Part shown: positions 23,401-34,106 of the stretch, piece by piece
Layout of the letters: every line of letters starts with the position of its first letter
Position numbering within the stretch: position 1 is the first letter of the stretch
Assembly: GCA_008729055.1 (NCBI GenBank)
Contig: SDUX01000007.1
Location: 4,160,090-4,224,089 of the forward strand
Direction of reading: 5' to 3'
DNA length: 64,000 nucleotides
Origin: Pyropia haitanensis
Taxonomy: Eukaryota > Rhodophyta > Bangiophyceae > Bangiales > Bangiaceae
Notes under the pieces: generated by a model
What the model was told of the DNA's origin: nothing
Seen by the model: the letters and a program-made list of their open reading frames with translations, nothing else
The model's database searches: none
Translations under genes and position numbers: made by a program

Positions 23401-25381
23401 CAAGGCCACTTCGAACATTTGCACGGCGCAGGCGCTGCTGGCCAACATGGCGGCCATGTTTGCGGTCTACCATGGGCCCGACGGTCTGACCGCCATTGCC
23501 GCTCGCACCGCAGCGCAGGCGTCGGTGTTTGCCGACGCGGTGCGCGACATGGGCCTGACGGTGCCCGCAGCGGGCTCCTTTTTCGACACTGTCAAGGTGA
23601 CGATGGGCAGCGCGTCGGACTTGGAGGCGCTGCGCTCTGCGCTCCTGGGTGAGAAGATCAACGTGCGGTACATGGACGATGGCACGTCCGTGACGGTCTC
23701 TTTCGACGAGACCCACGGCGAGAAGGACATGGCTGCTCTGCTGCGTGCCTTTGCGTCCGCGACTGGCAAGACGGCACCGTCGCTGGACTCGCTCGCATCG
23801 GCGAGCACCCTGGACGCTGCGGAGAGGCGGTCGGCGTACGGTGGTCTGGCCCGCACGTCCTCCTTCCTCACCCACCCGATCTTCAACAGTATGCACACGG
23901 AGCACGAGCTGCTCCGCTACATCCACCGGCTGCAGTCCAAGGACCTGTCTCTGACGCACTCGATGATTGCGCTGGGCTCGTGCACAATGAAGCTGAACGC
24001 CACCGCGCAGATGGTGCCCGTGACGTGGCCGGAGCTGTGCATGCCCCACCCGTTCGCGCCGGTGGACCAGATGAAGGGCTACGCTGCTATCTTTGACGAC
24101 CTGCGCAAGGACCTTGCGGACATCACGGGCTTCCACTCGGTATCACTGCAGCCCAACTCGGGGGCTCAGGGCGAGTTCACGGGCCTCCTGGCGATCAAGA
24201 AGTACCACCAGTCTCGCGGCGATGCCCACCGTGACATTTGCATCATTCCCACGTCTGCCCACGGTACCAACCCCGCGTCGGCCAAGATGTGCGGCATGAC
24301 GATTGTAGCGGTAGGGTGCGACGACCTTGGCAACATTGACGTGGCCGAGCTCCGTGCCAAGGCTGAGCAGTACAAGGACCGCCTTGCGGCGTTGATGGTC
24401 ACGTATCCGTCGACGCACGGTGTGTTTGAGGACTCGATCAAGGAGGTGGTGGACATCATCCACACCAACGGCGGCCAGGTGTACATGGACGGCGCAAACA
24501 TGAATGCGCAGGTGGGTCTGTGCTCGCCTGGCGAGATTGGCGCGGACGTGTGCCATCTCAACCTGCACAAGACGTTCTGCATCCCCCACGGCGGGGGTGG
24601 CCCGGGGATGGGACCGATTGGTGTTGCCAAGCAGCTGACGCCTTTCCTGCCCAACCACCCGCTCGTCAGCGTCAAGGGGTCCCTCGGTGAGAGCACCGGG
24701 GCGGACGGCGTGGAGCTGGGTCCGGTGTCGGGTGCGCCGTTTGGGTCATCGGCCATTCTGCCGATCTCGTACATGTACATTAAGATGATGGGCACGGACG
24801 GCCTGCGGGAGGCGACGGAGAACGCCATCCTCAATGCCAACTACATGGCCAAGCGGCTGGAGGGGGCGTACAACATCCTGTACCGGGGCACCACGGGCCG
24901 TGTGGCGCACGAGTTCATCCTGGACCTGCGCCCGTTCAAGTCCAGCTGCGGTATTGGCGAGACGGACGTGGCCAAGCGGTTACAGGATTACGGCTTCCAC
25001 TCTCCCACCATGTCGTGGCCCGTGTCCGGCACGCTGATGGTGGAGCCGACGGAGAGTGAGAGCAAGGCCGAGCTGGACCGCTTCTGCGACGCGATGCTGC
25101 TCATCCGCGAAGAGATCCGGGCTGTGGACGAAGGCCGCATTGACAAGCTGGACAACCCGCTGAAGAATGCGCCGCACACGGCTCGCAAGGTGATGAGCGA
25201 GAAGTGGGAGCACCCCTACTCGCGCGACACGGCGGCTTTCCCTGCGTCGTGGACGCGGGACGCCAAGTTCTGGCCGACCACCAGCCGGGTGGATGATGTG
25301 TTTGGCGACCGGAACCTGGTGTGCACGTGCCCACCGATGGAAGCGTACATGGATGATGAGAAGTCTGCGGCGGGTGCCTAG
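22169..25381 (+). CDS. GLDC: Glycine dehydrogenase (decarboxylating), P protein of the glycine cleavage system
   Basis: A single open frame of 1,070 residues from ATG 22169 to TAG, the usual size for the eukaryotic homodimeric P protein. The first 60-70 residues ([20 protein letters not shown], Arg/Ala-rich with no acidic residues) look like a mitochondrial presequence. The mature protein begins near [12 protein letters not shown]. Both halves of the family are present: MGYAGTHTP and [20 protein letters not shown] in the N-terminal half; [12 protein letters not shown] and [17 protein letters not shown] in the C-terminal half; and the PLP-binding lysine at about residue 801 in [18 protein letters not shown]. 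It decarboxylates glycine and passes the aminomethyl group to lipoyl H protein, in the mitochondrial matrix. The gene is head-to-head with the NSRP1-like gene and tail-to-tail with DnaJ. Its composition is much less extreme than its neighbours and it has no frame break. Confidence 0.99.
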
Positions 25382-25990
25382 GCGGCGTTGTGTGGTGCGA
25401 GCGGAGAACCGTGTGTTTTGGCGCATTTTTTTGATTTCTTTGGGTTGCGGTTGCTTTGTGTGTGTGGAGTCTGGCTCCAGTGGGGTTCTGTCTGTTTTCC
25501 TGGACATGTGAGCATGCCATGTGTTGATAGTAGCGAGTATGCACTGTTGTCGTTTTTGCTTCTTCATTCTTATGTCCTCTTCCTTGTTTTTTTGTCTGCA
25601 CGTTTCGGAGCCGGGCAGTTCAACGCGTGATGTGTAAATCGGGTACCGCCCTGTACGACTGCGCTTACTGCCAGGCGGCTGAGGCACAAGTCGTACGACC
25701 ACGTCTTGGTTAGGCGAACCCCACTGACAGAACCCGCGCATGTGACACTTCTGGCCAGGACCTGTGGGGCATGCGACGTGGAGAAGGCGCGTGCATGGGA
25801 CCAGGTAGCCAAACATACCATACTGGCGATACCAGGGGTGTGACATGGACGAGCCAAGTAAACTCAGCAAAAAAAAAGGGACAGCCAGGAGGAGTGAGGC
25901 GATAAAGTGGCGACAAAACAGCAGCTACAAGGTGGAACCGTACCCCCCCCCACCCCCCCCCCCGACCCCGCCTATCTGCCGCCGCCGCCG
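25382..25990. other. Convergent 3' region, GLDC / DnaJ
   Basis: T-rich stretches on the plus strand follow the GLDC stop (about 25420-25600), fitting a 3' untranslated region, with a TGTAAAT at about 25632 that could serve as a polyadenylation signal. The rest is of mixed composition. No gene seen. Confidence 0.4.
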
Positions 25991-27482
25991 TCATCCCATC
26001 TTGCGCCCGACGTCGCGAAGGAACCCCCGGAAGCGCTCGACGAGCCCCCCCTTGCACGCATAGTCGGGTTTGGCCGCCGGGTGCTCGCCCTCCTCCCGCG
26101 CGAGCTCCTCCACTAGCTCCCGCTGGCGGCCGCTCATGTCGGTCGGCACCACCACCTTAAAGTGCACGTACTGGTCGCCCCGCTTGGCGGCCCACAGGGA
26201 GCGCGGCTGCGGGAGCCCCCGCCCCTGCATCCGCAGCTGGTCGTCGGGCTGGGTGCCCGTCGGCACGTCCACCCGCTCCACACCGTCGAGCAGCCGCACC
26301 GGCACCGACGCGCCGAGCGCGGCCTGCGCAAACGAGATGGGCGCGACAACGTGCACGTCCGCGCCGACGCGGTGGAAGTGGGGGTCCTCGGCCACCCGCA
26401 CCTGCACGTACAGGTCGCCGTCGGCGCCGCCGCGGGCGCCCGCGTGCCCACGGCCGGGCACCCGCATGGTCGTGCCGTCCTCCACGCCCCCGGGGAAGGT
26501 GACCACCACCGACCGGGAGCCCGCCACGACGCCGCCGCCGCCACACTTGCCACACGCGTCGCGGACGCGGGAGCCCGACCCGCCGCACGCGCCGCAGGCG
26601 CTCACCTCGACAAACATCCCCGCCGTGCGGGTGGCCTGCCCAGCGCCGCCGCACGCGGGGCACGTGTCCACCCGCGTCTTGGCCGTCTTGCCGCTGCCGC
26701 CGCACGGGCCGCACGGCCGGTTGACCTTGACCCGCAGCGTCCGCTCCGTCCCGCGGGCGGCGTCCATAAACGATAGCTCCACCGACGTGCCCGCGTCCTC
26801 ACCAGCCACGGGGACGGAGAGCGGGTTGACGCGGCGGCGGCGGCCGCCGGGTCGCCCGCCGCCACCGCCGCCGCCGCCAAACATCTGCTTGAGCAGCTCC
26901 TCCACGTCCACCTCTTGGCCGGCGCCGGGTCCGCCCATGCCGCCCATACCCCCAAACGGGAACCCCCCCCCCCGCCCATCCCCCCCCCGCGGCGGCGCGC
27001 TCCACATCCTCGGGGGACACGCCCTGCCGCATCGCCTCCAGCCCGCGCTGGCCGTGCGCGTCGTACACCCGCCGCTTGGCCGTGTCCCGCAGCACCTCGT
27101 ACGCGGCACCCGCAGAGGCAAAGCGCTGGCGGTCTCCACCGCCGGCGGCGTCGGGGTGGAGCGTCTTGGCCGCCTTGTAGTAGGCCTTTTTGATCTCGGC
27201 CGCGGTCGCCGTGCGCGGCACGCCGAGCACCTCGTACAGGTCCTCGGCGGGCGCCGCCGACTGGCGCGCCGCACGCCCGGGGGGGGTAGAGTGGAGGGGG
27301 CGGACACGCCCGCCAGTGGCTAGGCCATGGTGGAATGGGGGGGGACGGCAGAGGGGGGGGGGGGCGCCCGCACCAGCGGCCGCGACGGCTGCCGCGGACG
27401 CCCCGTGGCCGCCCGCCGCGGACGCGGCCGAGGCTGCCGACCGCAGCGGGGGGCCAACGACCAGAGCGCCACGGCGGAGCAT
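25991..27482 (-). CDS. Type I DnaJ/HSP40 co-chaperone, probably mitochondrial
   Basis: Start ATG at 27482 gives MLRRGALVVGPPLRSAAS, an Arg/Ala/Ser presequence typical of mitochondria (a plastid cannot be excluded). The J domain follows: EDLYEVLGVPRTATAAEIKK and the HPD motif in KTLHPDAAGG. A Gly/Phe linker (GGFPFGGMGGMGG) comes next. Four zinc-finger repeats follow: CGPCGGSG, CPACGGAG, CGACGGSG and CGKCGGGG. The substrate-binding C-terminal domains end with DVGRKMG at stop TGA 25991-25993. The order is that of bacterial DnaJ/Mdj1. It stimulates an organellar HSP70 and binds unfolded protein. About 497 residues. The frame changes within the C runs 26963-26973 and 26980-26988, between the J domain and the Gly/Phe linker, where an extra or missing base is the likely cause. 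It is head-to-head with NUP42. Confidence 0.95.
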
Positions 27483-27914
27483 TCTGCAGCACCGGTGCGG
27501 GCTCGGACAGGGTATGGCAGGCCGTGACACTCACCAACGGCCGAGAGGTAGGGTCCACGCCGTCGGCGAGGAAGAGGGAAGGCTGGCGTCACGTCAGCCT
27601 CGTCGACGTCTGTGTTTGCCAAGACGGCCACTGCACCACCGACCGTGGAAACACGCTCGCAACGCGGGGACTACTTTCACAGATCCACTTCCGGAAACTT
27701 CTGTAAGGACCGGCTCGAAATCCAGCCGCTTGCGTCTTGGCCACGCCACACTTGCAGTTTGACTTGTTCCCCATCCCCCTCACCTCACCTCTTGCGCTGA
27801 GCTGCTCCCCGCTTTTCCGGCTGCTCCCTTGTCCGCCTCCCGTCTCTGTATCCCGTTCCTTTCCTTTTCTAACCCCTTACCCCCCCACCCACCGCCAGAC
27901 GCTGGTGTCTGGCC
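27483..27914. promoter_or_regulatory. 432-bp divergent promoter interval, DnaJ / NUP42
   Basis: The shortest of the head-to-head intervals here, with both start codons at its edges. Its right-hand half is strongly C/T-rich up to the NUP42 start. No TATA box was noticed. Confidence 0.45.
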
Positions 27915-29278
27915 ATGGCCCGCTCCTCTGGCGTCTGCCGTCTCTGGCAGCGCGGCGACTGCAAGTTTGGCGACCGCTGCCGCTTCGCCCACCCCCCCGA
28001 CCAGTTTGGACGGGACGCGCCGGGTGGCGGTGGTGGCGGCGGCGGGGGTGGCAGGTTTGGTCGCGGGGGGGGGGGGGTGGGGGGGAGGGCGTGACGTCTT
28101 TGGCCGCGTCGGCGGTGGCGCCCGTGGCGGCGGTGGTGGCGCCGGCGTCGGCGGCGGCGGCCGTGATGTGTTTGCCAGTGGCGGCGGCGGCGGGGCTGGC
28201 CGTCCGCCACCGCCGCGGGATGTGTTTGGGGGGAGTGTTGGGGGCGGCTTTGGCGCCCCCGCCCGGCCCCAGTCGTTTGGGGGCTTTGGGGGCTTTGGGG
28301 GCGGCGGCGGCGGCAACGTCTTTGACCGCGTTGGCGGTGGCGGTGGCAGTGGCGGCCGTGGCGGCCGGACTGGCGGCGGCGGCGCGTTTGGGAGCCGCGG
28401 CGGCGGTCAGCCGCGGCGGGACAACCCCCCCGGGACGTATTTGCTGTTGGGGGTGGGGGCGGCCGAGGCGGCGGCGGCGGCGGCGGCAGCCGCGGCCAGC
28501 GCGGCGGGCGGGAGCCGCCGCTGACGGCCGACGAAAAAGCGGCCATCCCGCCCGTCTGGCCGCTGACGAGCTATGGCGAGGACGCGACGCCGTGCATTCT
28601 CGTGGGCGACGTGTCGCCCGAGGAGGCCCGCGCGGCGGTGGTGGCGGGCGGCGCGCCCGCCGCGGCGGCCGAGGCCGCCGCCTGGGCCGCCGCCCGCGCG
28701 CGCCTCACCGCCGTTACGGGCCGCGACGCGCGGGGGCGACGGGTGGGCACCCCAGCGCCGCCGCCGCGTCAACCCGCGGCGGGTGGGGGGGGCGCGTTTG
28801 GGCAACGGGAGGTGTGGGCGCCGCCGCCGCCGGCGGCCGCGGCGGCGGCGGGGGGGCCACCCGGCGGCGTGTTTGGGGGTGCGGTGGGGGGGCCCGCCAC
28901 GGCGGGCAGTGGCGGCAGCGTCTTTGGGGCGGCCGTGCCGCCGGGCGGGGCGTTTGGCGGCGGCACCGCGGCGGGCGCGTTTGGGGCGGCGCCCGCGGCG
29001 GCGGGCGCGTTTGGGGCGGCGCCCGCGGCGGCGGGCGCGTTTGGGGCGGCGCCCGCGGCGGCGGGCGCGTTTGGGGCGGCCGCCCCGGCGGCGGCGGCAG
29101 CGTTTGGCGCCGCCCCGTCCGCCGCGGGCGCCGCGTTTGGCGCGCCGCCGGCCGCCGCGGCGGCGCCGCCGGGGTGGGGGACGCCCGCGCCGGCGCCGGC
29201 GTTTGGGGCGCCGCCGGCCGGCGGCGCGTTTGGTGGGGGTGGCGCCGGCGGCGGCGGCGGCGCGTTTGGGGCGCCCGC

Positions 29279-29310
<32 letters not shown>

Positions 29311-29460
29311 CGTTTGGGGCGGCGCCTGGGGCGGGCGCGCGGGTGTTTGGGGGTGCCCCGCCGCCGGCCGCGGGGGGGGGGGGGGGGGCGGCTTTGGCGC
29401 CCCCGCCGCCGCGTTTGGTGGCGGCGGCGGCGGCGGCGGCGTGTTTGGCGGTGGTGCGTT

Positions 29461-29506
<46 letters not shown>

Positions 29507-29708
29507 CCGTTTGGCGCCGCCCCCGCCGCGGGGGTGGCGGCCTTTGGCGGCGGCGGCGGCGGCGGCGGCGGCGCGTTTGGCGCCGCCGCCGCGCCGGGCA
29601 CCGCGGGCGCGGTGTCGCCGTTTGGCGCGGGGGGGGCGGCGCGGGACCCGTTTGGGGCGCCGCCCGCGACTGGGGCGGCGGCCGGCTGGGGCGGCGGCGG
29701 CGGGGCTG

Positions 29709-29739
<31 letters not shown>

Positions 29740-29938
29740 CGCGCCGCCGGGTGCCGCCCCCGCCGACGACGCGGCGGCGGCGCAGGCGGAGCGGGAGCGC
29801 CGGCTGGTCACCCTCTTCCCGCCCCGCCCGCCCGCCGCCGCGCGGGGCGTGTCGGCCGACGCGGCGGCGGCGTACGCGGGGGGGGTGTTCCCGGCGGGGG
29901 GCGTGCCCGTCCACGCGCCGCCGCCAGAGCTGTGCTGA
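27915..29938 (+). CDS. NUP42/NUPL2-like nucleoporin: CCCH zinc finger plus FG repeats
   Basis: Start ATG at 27915. The N-terminus is a CCCH finger (C-x7-C-x5-C-x3-H in VCRLWQRGDCKFGDRCRFAH), as in NUPL2/hCG1 and plant homologues. Then come Gly-rich FG sequence, a conserved middle block (PPVWPLTSYGEDATPC, GDVSPEEARAA) that matches the family's W-x-L-T-x-Y-G and D-x-S-x-E-E-L-R motif, and a long FGA/FGG repeat region with a 30-bp minisatellite. It ends GGVPVHAPPPELC at TGA 29936-29938, like the G-x-I/V-P...P-P-P-x-E-L end that binds Gle1 in this family. NUP42 sits on the cytoplasmic face of the nuclear pore in mRNA export. About 674 residues. Frame changes occur at G13 (28065-28077), C7 (28425-28431) and G17 (29372-29388). 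Confidence 0.84.
28971..29080 (+). repeat. 30-bp tandem repeat coding FG units
   Basis: Exact 30-base units at 28981-29010, 29011-29040 and 29041-29070, with partial copies on both sides, each coding AGAFGAAPAA. It is a recent expansion inside the FG-repeat domain of the nucleoporin gene. Confidence 0.92.
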
Positions 29939-30238
29939 AGGGGGGGGGGGGGGGGTGGGGGGGGGGGCGGCGGCGCCAGTCTGAGGCGGGAGCGAGCGCA
30001 CAGGCGCTGTCGCCGCCGCGGGGATGGACGAGCGGCCCTGCGGCGGGGGCGCGACGTAGCGGTGCGGCTCGCGGTGGCGGAGCCGGCGGCAACATGGGGG
30101 TGTGCACGGTCGGCCGCCGCCACGGGCCGGCGGTGGCGGCAAGGTGCAGAAAAACGTGGGCGACGGGGCGGCCAGACCCAGGTGCCACCAGCCGTCCGCT
30201 CCTCCCCTCCCGCCCTCGCGCCGGCGTGCTGGCGTCCC
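29939..30238. other. Convergent 3' region, NUP42 / PSF2
   Basis: 300 bases between two stop codons, starting with a long, nearly pure G stretch (about 29940-29967). No coding frame is supported. Confidence 0.4.
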
Positions 30239-30932
30239 TCACATCTGCATCCGCCGCAGCTGGCGGCCGCCCTCGGCGGTGCCCGTCCCCCCCCCCCCGT
30301 GCCGGCCGTGTCGCCGTCGGCGGTGCGGCTGTCCCCCCCCCCCGACCCCCCCCCTCCCGCGCCAGCCGCCACTCCATCGCGCACACGCGCGCGACCACGT
30401 CCCGGACGAGCGCCACCTCTGCGCGCGTCGCGCGGGTCACCTTGACGGCCACCCCCCCCGCGGCGGCGGCCGCCCCCGGCACGCCCACCTGCGACCGGAT
30501 GGCGCGGCGGAGCTTGGCCGCCCGCACGCCCCCATAGTCGTCGAGCGCGCGGCGGACGCGGCCAACGTCCGGCACGTCCTCGGCGGCGGCGGCGACGAGC
30601 GCGGACGCGACTTCGAGGTAGGCCGCGTCGACGGGCGGGAGGAGGGCGTCGTCGGGGGTGGCGCGCTCCGCGGCGGCGGCGCGCTCCAGCGCCGCCGCGC
30701 GGAGCCAGGGGGGGGGGGTCACCACCGCCCGGCGCGTCTTTTTGAGCGTCAGCCCCAGCCAGAGGGGCACCGTCGCGGGGATGCCGGGCCGCAGGGGCGG
30801 GGTGGTGGCGGTCAGGAGGGGGAGGGGGGGGAGGCCGATGGAGGGCGTGATGGTGATGGGCGTCGACGCGGCGGAGAGGTGCGTCAACTGGAGGAGGGGG
30901 TAGAGGGGGGGGGCGGCGGGGGCGGACGGCAT
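30239..30932 (-). CDS. PSF2: GINS complex subunit PSF2
   Basis: Start ATG at 30932 (MPSAPAAPPLYPLLQLTHLS). The PSF2 hallmarks follow: a beta-strand region ITITPSIGL; the very conserved RPGIPATVPLWLGLTLKK followed by PPPWL; a helical part with PVDAAYLEVASALVAAAAED; and RRALDDYGGVRAAKLRRAI. The last helix is ATRAEVALVRDVVARVCAME. In the frame used so far there is no nearby stop. Passing C11 (30333-30343) or C9 (30346-30354) by one base brings in an end reading GGRQLRRMQM with TGA at 30239-30241, giving about 230 residues (family about 190-210). PSF2 joins SLD5, PSF1 and PSF3 in GINS, part of the CMG replicative helicase in the nucleus. It is head-to-head with CHMP6. Confidence 0.88.
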
Positions 30933-31647
30933 GGTCGATTCCAAAGAAGAGAAAGACGGGGGGGGGGGGGGGGAGGGGGTAGCAGCGACGGAGGGGGCGG
31001 CCAGGCCAGCGTGAAGGTGCCGGCGATGTAGCGCCGACGCACAGAAAAAGTCACAATGAGCAGCAGGGGCGGGTGACGAAGGGAGCGACCAGGCAGATGG
31101 TGGCGGGCAGAGCCAGCCGGGGACACAAAGGGACAGGTACCGGCGGCGGGGAGGCGAATGCCAAACGGCCACCGCGGCAGCACCTCGTGCCGAGCGCGGT
31201 GGCGCCGGTCCCGCCAACTGGCCACGCGCCTGCTTGGCGCGACGCCGATGGTGCTCGAGTGGGATGCACTTTGGTTTTGCACACGCGGTGACGATCCCTG
31301 CTCCTTTCCGCTGCGCCTCGACCCTGAAATCTGTCGGCGACAGTACCGCTGAGAAATTGTGCAGTAAATGAATGGAACTTGCGTATTCTGTCGTCGCCGC
31401 CCAACCATGAACGTCTGGCACCGTCGTCACGTCGGCGACCGCCGTGCCAGCTGGCAGCATACGTGGCGTGTGCCCCGCAGAGCGCGCGAGGACTGGGCCG
31501 CGCCTGGGTTTGGGTTGCACGCCATGGTTGGCCGCTTCGCGACGGATGGCTGGCTCTGCCGTGCCGCCGGTGCGCCACCCTCTCGCCCGCGCCGCGTCCT
31601 CCTCCCTCATCCCCTCCCCCCCTCCCCCATTCCCCTCCGCCACCACC
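30933..31647. promoter_or_regulatory. Divergent interval, PSF2 / CHMP6
   Basis: 715 bases. A long G run lies at 30959-30972, a less GC-rich patch at about 31320-31400, and a long C/T-rich leader (about 31590-31647) directly precedes the CHMP6 ATG. No gene seen. Confidence 0.4.
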
Positions 31648-31689
31648 ATGGGCGGCCTCTTTGGAAAGCCCAGGCGGGGCAGCCCGCGC

Positions 31690-31733
<44 letters not shown>

Positions 31734-32934
31734 CCGCCGCCGCAGCGGCGCCGCCGCCACCGCCGCCGCCGCGCCGGCGGCGCCCGCCGCCCCCCCGGTG
31801 GTGCGGCCGACGGTGACCATCTCGGCGCGGGACCAGGCGATGCTCAAGCTCAAGGTGCAGCGGGACAAGCTCAGGCGCCACCAGCAGCGGAGCGATGCTG
31901 AGGACGCCCACCTGACCGAGGTGCGTTGGGGGGGGGGGCTGGTCAAGGTGGGGGGGGGGAATGTGAGGGGGGGGTGCCGTGGGGCGGTGTGACGCGGCGC
32001 GTGTGACGGTGGGCTTGCGCGGGTGGCTTGACTGGTGTGGGGGGGCCGAGGATGGGGGGCGAGGGGGGAGCCTGCCGGTGTGCGCGCCGGTGGCCTAGTG
32101 GAGGACGCAGAGGGGGCACACGCGCGGCCACTGGGGGGGGGCGCGGAGGGGGGGCCGGTGGTTGCTGGCTGGCGTGCCGTTGCCTCCGTCCCGGGTGGGG
32201 CACAACTTGGGAGGTCGTCCACGACACTCACTCACCTGTGTGCCTTTCTGTTGTGGTGGCCCGTTCTCCGCTGTGTCCCCCCTCTCCCGCCGCACGCCCC
32301 GTTTCGTTGTCTTCCCTACTCCTTCCCGACCCCTCCCCGCCTTCCGTCCCCCCCCCTCTAGGTTGCCAAGAAGCTGCTGGCAGCGGGCGCCCGCCCCCGC
32401 GCGGCGCTCGTCCTCCGCCACCGCACCCTCTTGCGGTCGCAGCTGGCGGCCACGGAGGCGGCGCTGGTCAACGTGGAGGCCCTCGCGGGGAGCCTCGAGG
32501 CCGCCGAGCTCAGCGCGTCCGTCGTGGAGGCGCTCGCGGCGGGCAACAAGGAGCTCGCCGCCCTCAACGCGCTCATGCCCGCGTCGGCCGTCGCGGAGCT
32601 GCTCGCCGAGGGCGCCGCGCAGCGGGAGGCCACCGAAGCGATCGCCGCGGAGCTGCGGCAGGGCGCCGCCGCCGAGGCCGCGGACGAGGCGGGGGTGGCG
32701 GAGGAGTTGGCGGCGCTGGAGCGGGAGGTGGCGGCGGGGGGGAAGGCGGCAGCGGCGGCGACGGCGGCGGCGGCGGCGAGCGATGGGGGGGTGGGGAGGG
32801 TCGCGGCGGCCGACGGGGAGGCAGCCGTGGCGGAAGGGTCGGCAGAGGACGCGTCGTCAGAGGGCTTGGAGACGGCGGCATACGACGAGGCACCCGCGGG
32901 AAGGGAAGCGCGGGGACAGCCAGTAGCGGCTTGA
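31648..32934 (+). CDS. CHMP6: CHMP6/VPS20, ESCRT-III subunit (two exons)
   Basis: Exon 1 is 31648-31920 (91 codons); the intron 31921-32361 begins GTGCGT and ends CTCTAG; exon 2 is 32362-32934; together 281 residues. The start MGGLFGKPRRG carries the N-myristoylation glycine typical of VPS20/CHMP6 (family M-G-x-L-F-G). A Gly tract follows, then the Snf7 core: ISARDQAMLKLKVQRDKLRR, and across the junction VAKKLLAAGARPRAALVLRH, a helix with NVEALAGSLEAAEL, and an Ala/Glu-rich acidic C-terminus. CHMP6 links ESCRT-II to Snf7 polymerisation on endosomes. The junction falls in phase 0 exactly where the helix continues in the family, so the intron is secure. Length exceeds the usual 200-220 because of the Gly and Ala inserts. 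Confidence 0.93.
31921..32361 (+). other. Spliceosomal intron of CHMP6
   Basis: 441 bases, GTGCGT...CCCCCCTCTAG. The last 100 bases are strongly C/T-rich. Its removal restores the Snf7 helix in frame. Confidence 0.92.
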
Positions 32935-33236
32935 GGGGCCAGCGGCAGTCTAGGGGCAAACAGCTTGGCCAAAGCCGCCCCTTCTTGGCCACTGCGCGGT
33001 CGTCGGGTTGGTTGCTTTTTTCTTGTGTTTTCTCGTCTTTTTGATTGAGGCCTGCAAGGTCAATGTACTTTTTTTCTTTGTGTTACACTGTGGGTGTGCA
33101 CGCCGTATCCACCGTGTATGCACCTCAATGCACGGCGGCCAATATGCTACATACAGTTAGGGGCCAACCCCGGGGGAGAATGACCATCTCTCCGGGCTTC
33201 ATCGGCCATGGCGTGAAGGAATCCTCGCGCCTGTGC
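32935..33236. other. Convergent 3' region, CHMP6 / AAED1-like
   Basis: Less GC-rich, with T-rich stretches at about 33005-33085 on the plus strand that fit a 3' untranslated region. No gene seen. Confidence 0.4.
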
Positions 33237-34106
33237 TCACGCCGCCACCTTGGCCGCCGGCACCCGCCCGCCCGCCCGTTCCACCGCCTCCCCCACCACG
33301 TCCAGCCCCACGTGGTCGCCAGCGTACGCCTCACGGTGGAGCAGCGTCACCCCCCCCCCAGCACCCGCGGCCACCACCACGCCCCCCTGCTGCAGGGGCG
33401 ACCGCGTGCGGACGCCCCACCCCTGCGAGTAGCCCGACGCAAACGAGGCGAGGACTTTGCCCAGGGCGGGCAGGTTGAACACGCTGCTGGCGCCGCTCTT
33501 GAAGCGCAGCGCCTCGTACGTATCCCGCCGCGGGTCCGAGTAGAGGGTGCCGCGGAAGCCAATCTCTGCCTGGAACGCAACGGCCTGCTCCGGGGTGCCA
33601 CACCCAATCGCAATGAGTAGGGGGGCGCCCGCGCCGTCGGCACCACCCATCGCCTCTGACGCCTCGGCCGCCGCCTTTTTGCACAGCGTACAGCCATAGT
33701 GGCGCAGCCACAAGAGAACCACTGGCCGGTCGGCGGGGGTGGCAGCCACCTCGTCAACCAGACTCACCGCCACAGATTCATTCGTGTAAACGGTGGGCGC
33801 CGGGGGGGGGTCCCCGCCGCGCCCGTCGCCTTCAAACAGCGAAGCAAACGAGGGAGGGGAGGCGCTGTCGCCCGTCCCATAGACCGTTGTTGACATGGTA
33901 AAGGGGGGTGGGCTTGACGCCCGCCGTTCCTGTGCGAGCGCGTTCGACGCCGGACGGCCAGAGAGGGCAGCAAAGGGCACAAAGGATGAAGCGACCAGCG
34001 GACGTGAGGACTGCGCCGTCGGACGGGCTGCGCAGAGGCCGCCCGCCACCGCCGCCACCCGGGCCGTGAGACCAGCAGGGACGGACGGAACAAACGAGGG
34101 GTTCAT
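33237..34106 (-). CDS. AAED1/PRXL2-type thioredoxin-fold protein, probably plastid- or mitochondrion-targeted
   Basis: A single frame of 289 residues, ATG 34106 to TGA 33237-33239. Residues 1-70 are Ser/Ala/Arg-rich without regular acidic residues and look like an organelle transit peptide. A second Met lies at residue 71. The fold begins with DRPVVLLWLRHYGCTLCKKA, where C139 and C142 form a C-x2-C at the peroxiredoxin-like position. It continues with APLLIAIGCGTPEQAVAF, the block YSDPRRDTYEALRF (family Y-x-D-P-x-R-x-x-Y-x-x-L), QQGGVVVAAG and a late L-L-H-R-E-A-Y strand. This is the AhpC/TSA-2 pattern of AAED1/PRXL2C, a family that includes plastid proteins in plants. A redox role is expected, but the substrate is unknown. 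It is head-to-head with the ubiquitin-like gene. Confidence 0.84.
   Translation of the reverse strand: MNPSFVPSVPAGLTARVAAVAGGLCAARPTAQSSRPLVASSFVPFAALSGRPASNALAQERRASSPPPFTMSTTVYGTGDSASPPSFASLFEGDGRGGDPPPAPTVYTNESVAVSLVDEVAATPADRPVVLLWLRHYGCTLCKKAAAEASEAMGGADGAGAPLLIAIGCGTPEQAVAFQAEIGFRGTLYSDPRRDTYEALRFKSGASSVFNLPALGKVLASFASGYSQGWGVRTRSPLQQGGVVVAAGAGGGVTLLHREAYAGDHVGLDVVGEAVERAGGRVPAAKVAA

Noticed and set aside
28714..30384. 556-codon minus frame opposite NUP42
   Set aside because: Pro/Ala shadow of FG repeats; the zinc finger and conserved middle block are on the plus strand.
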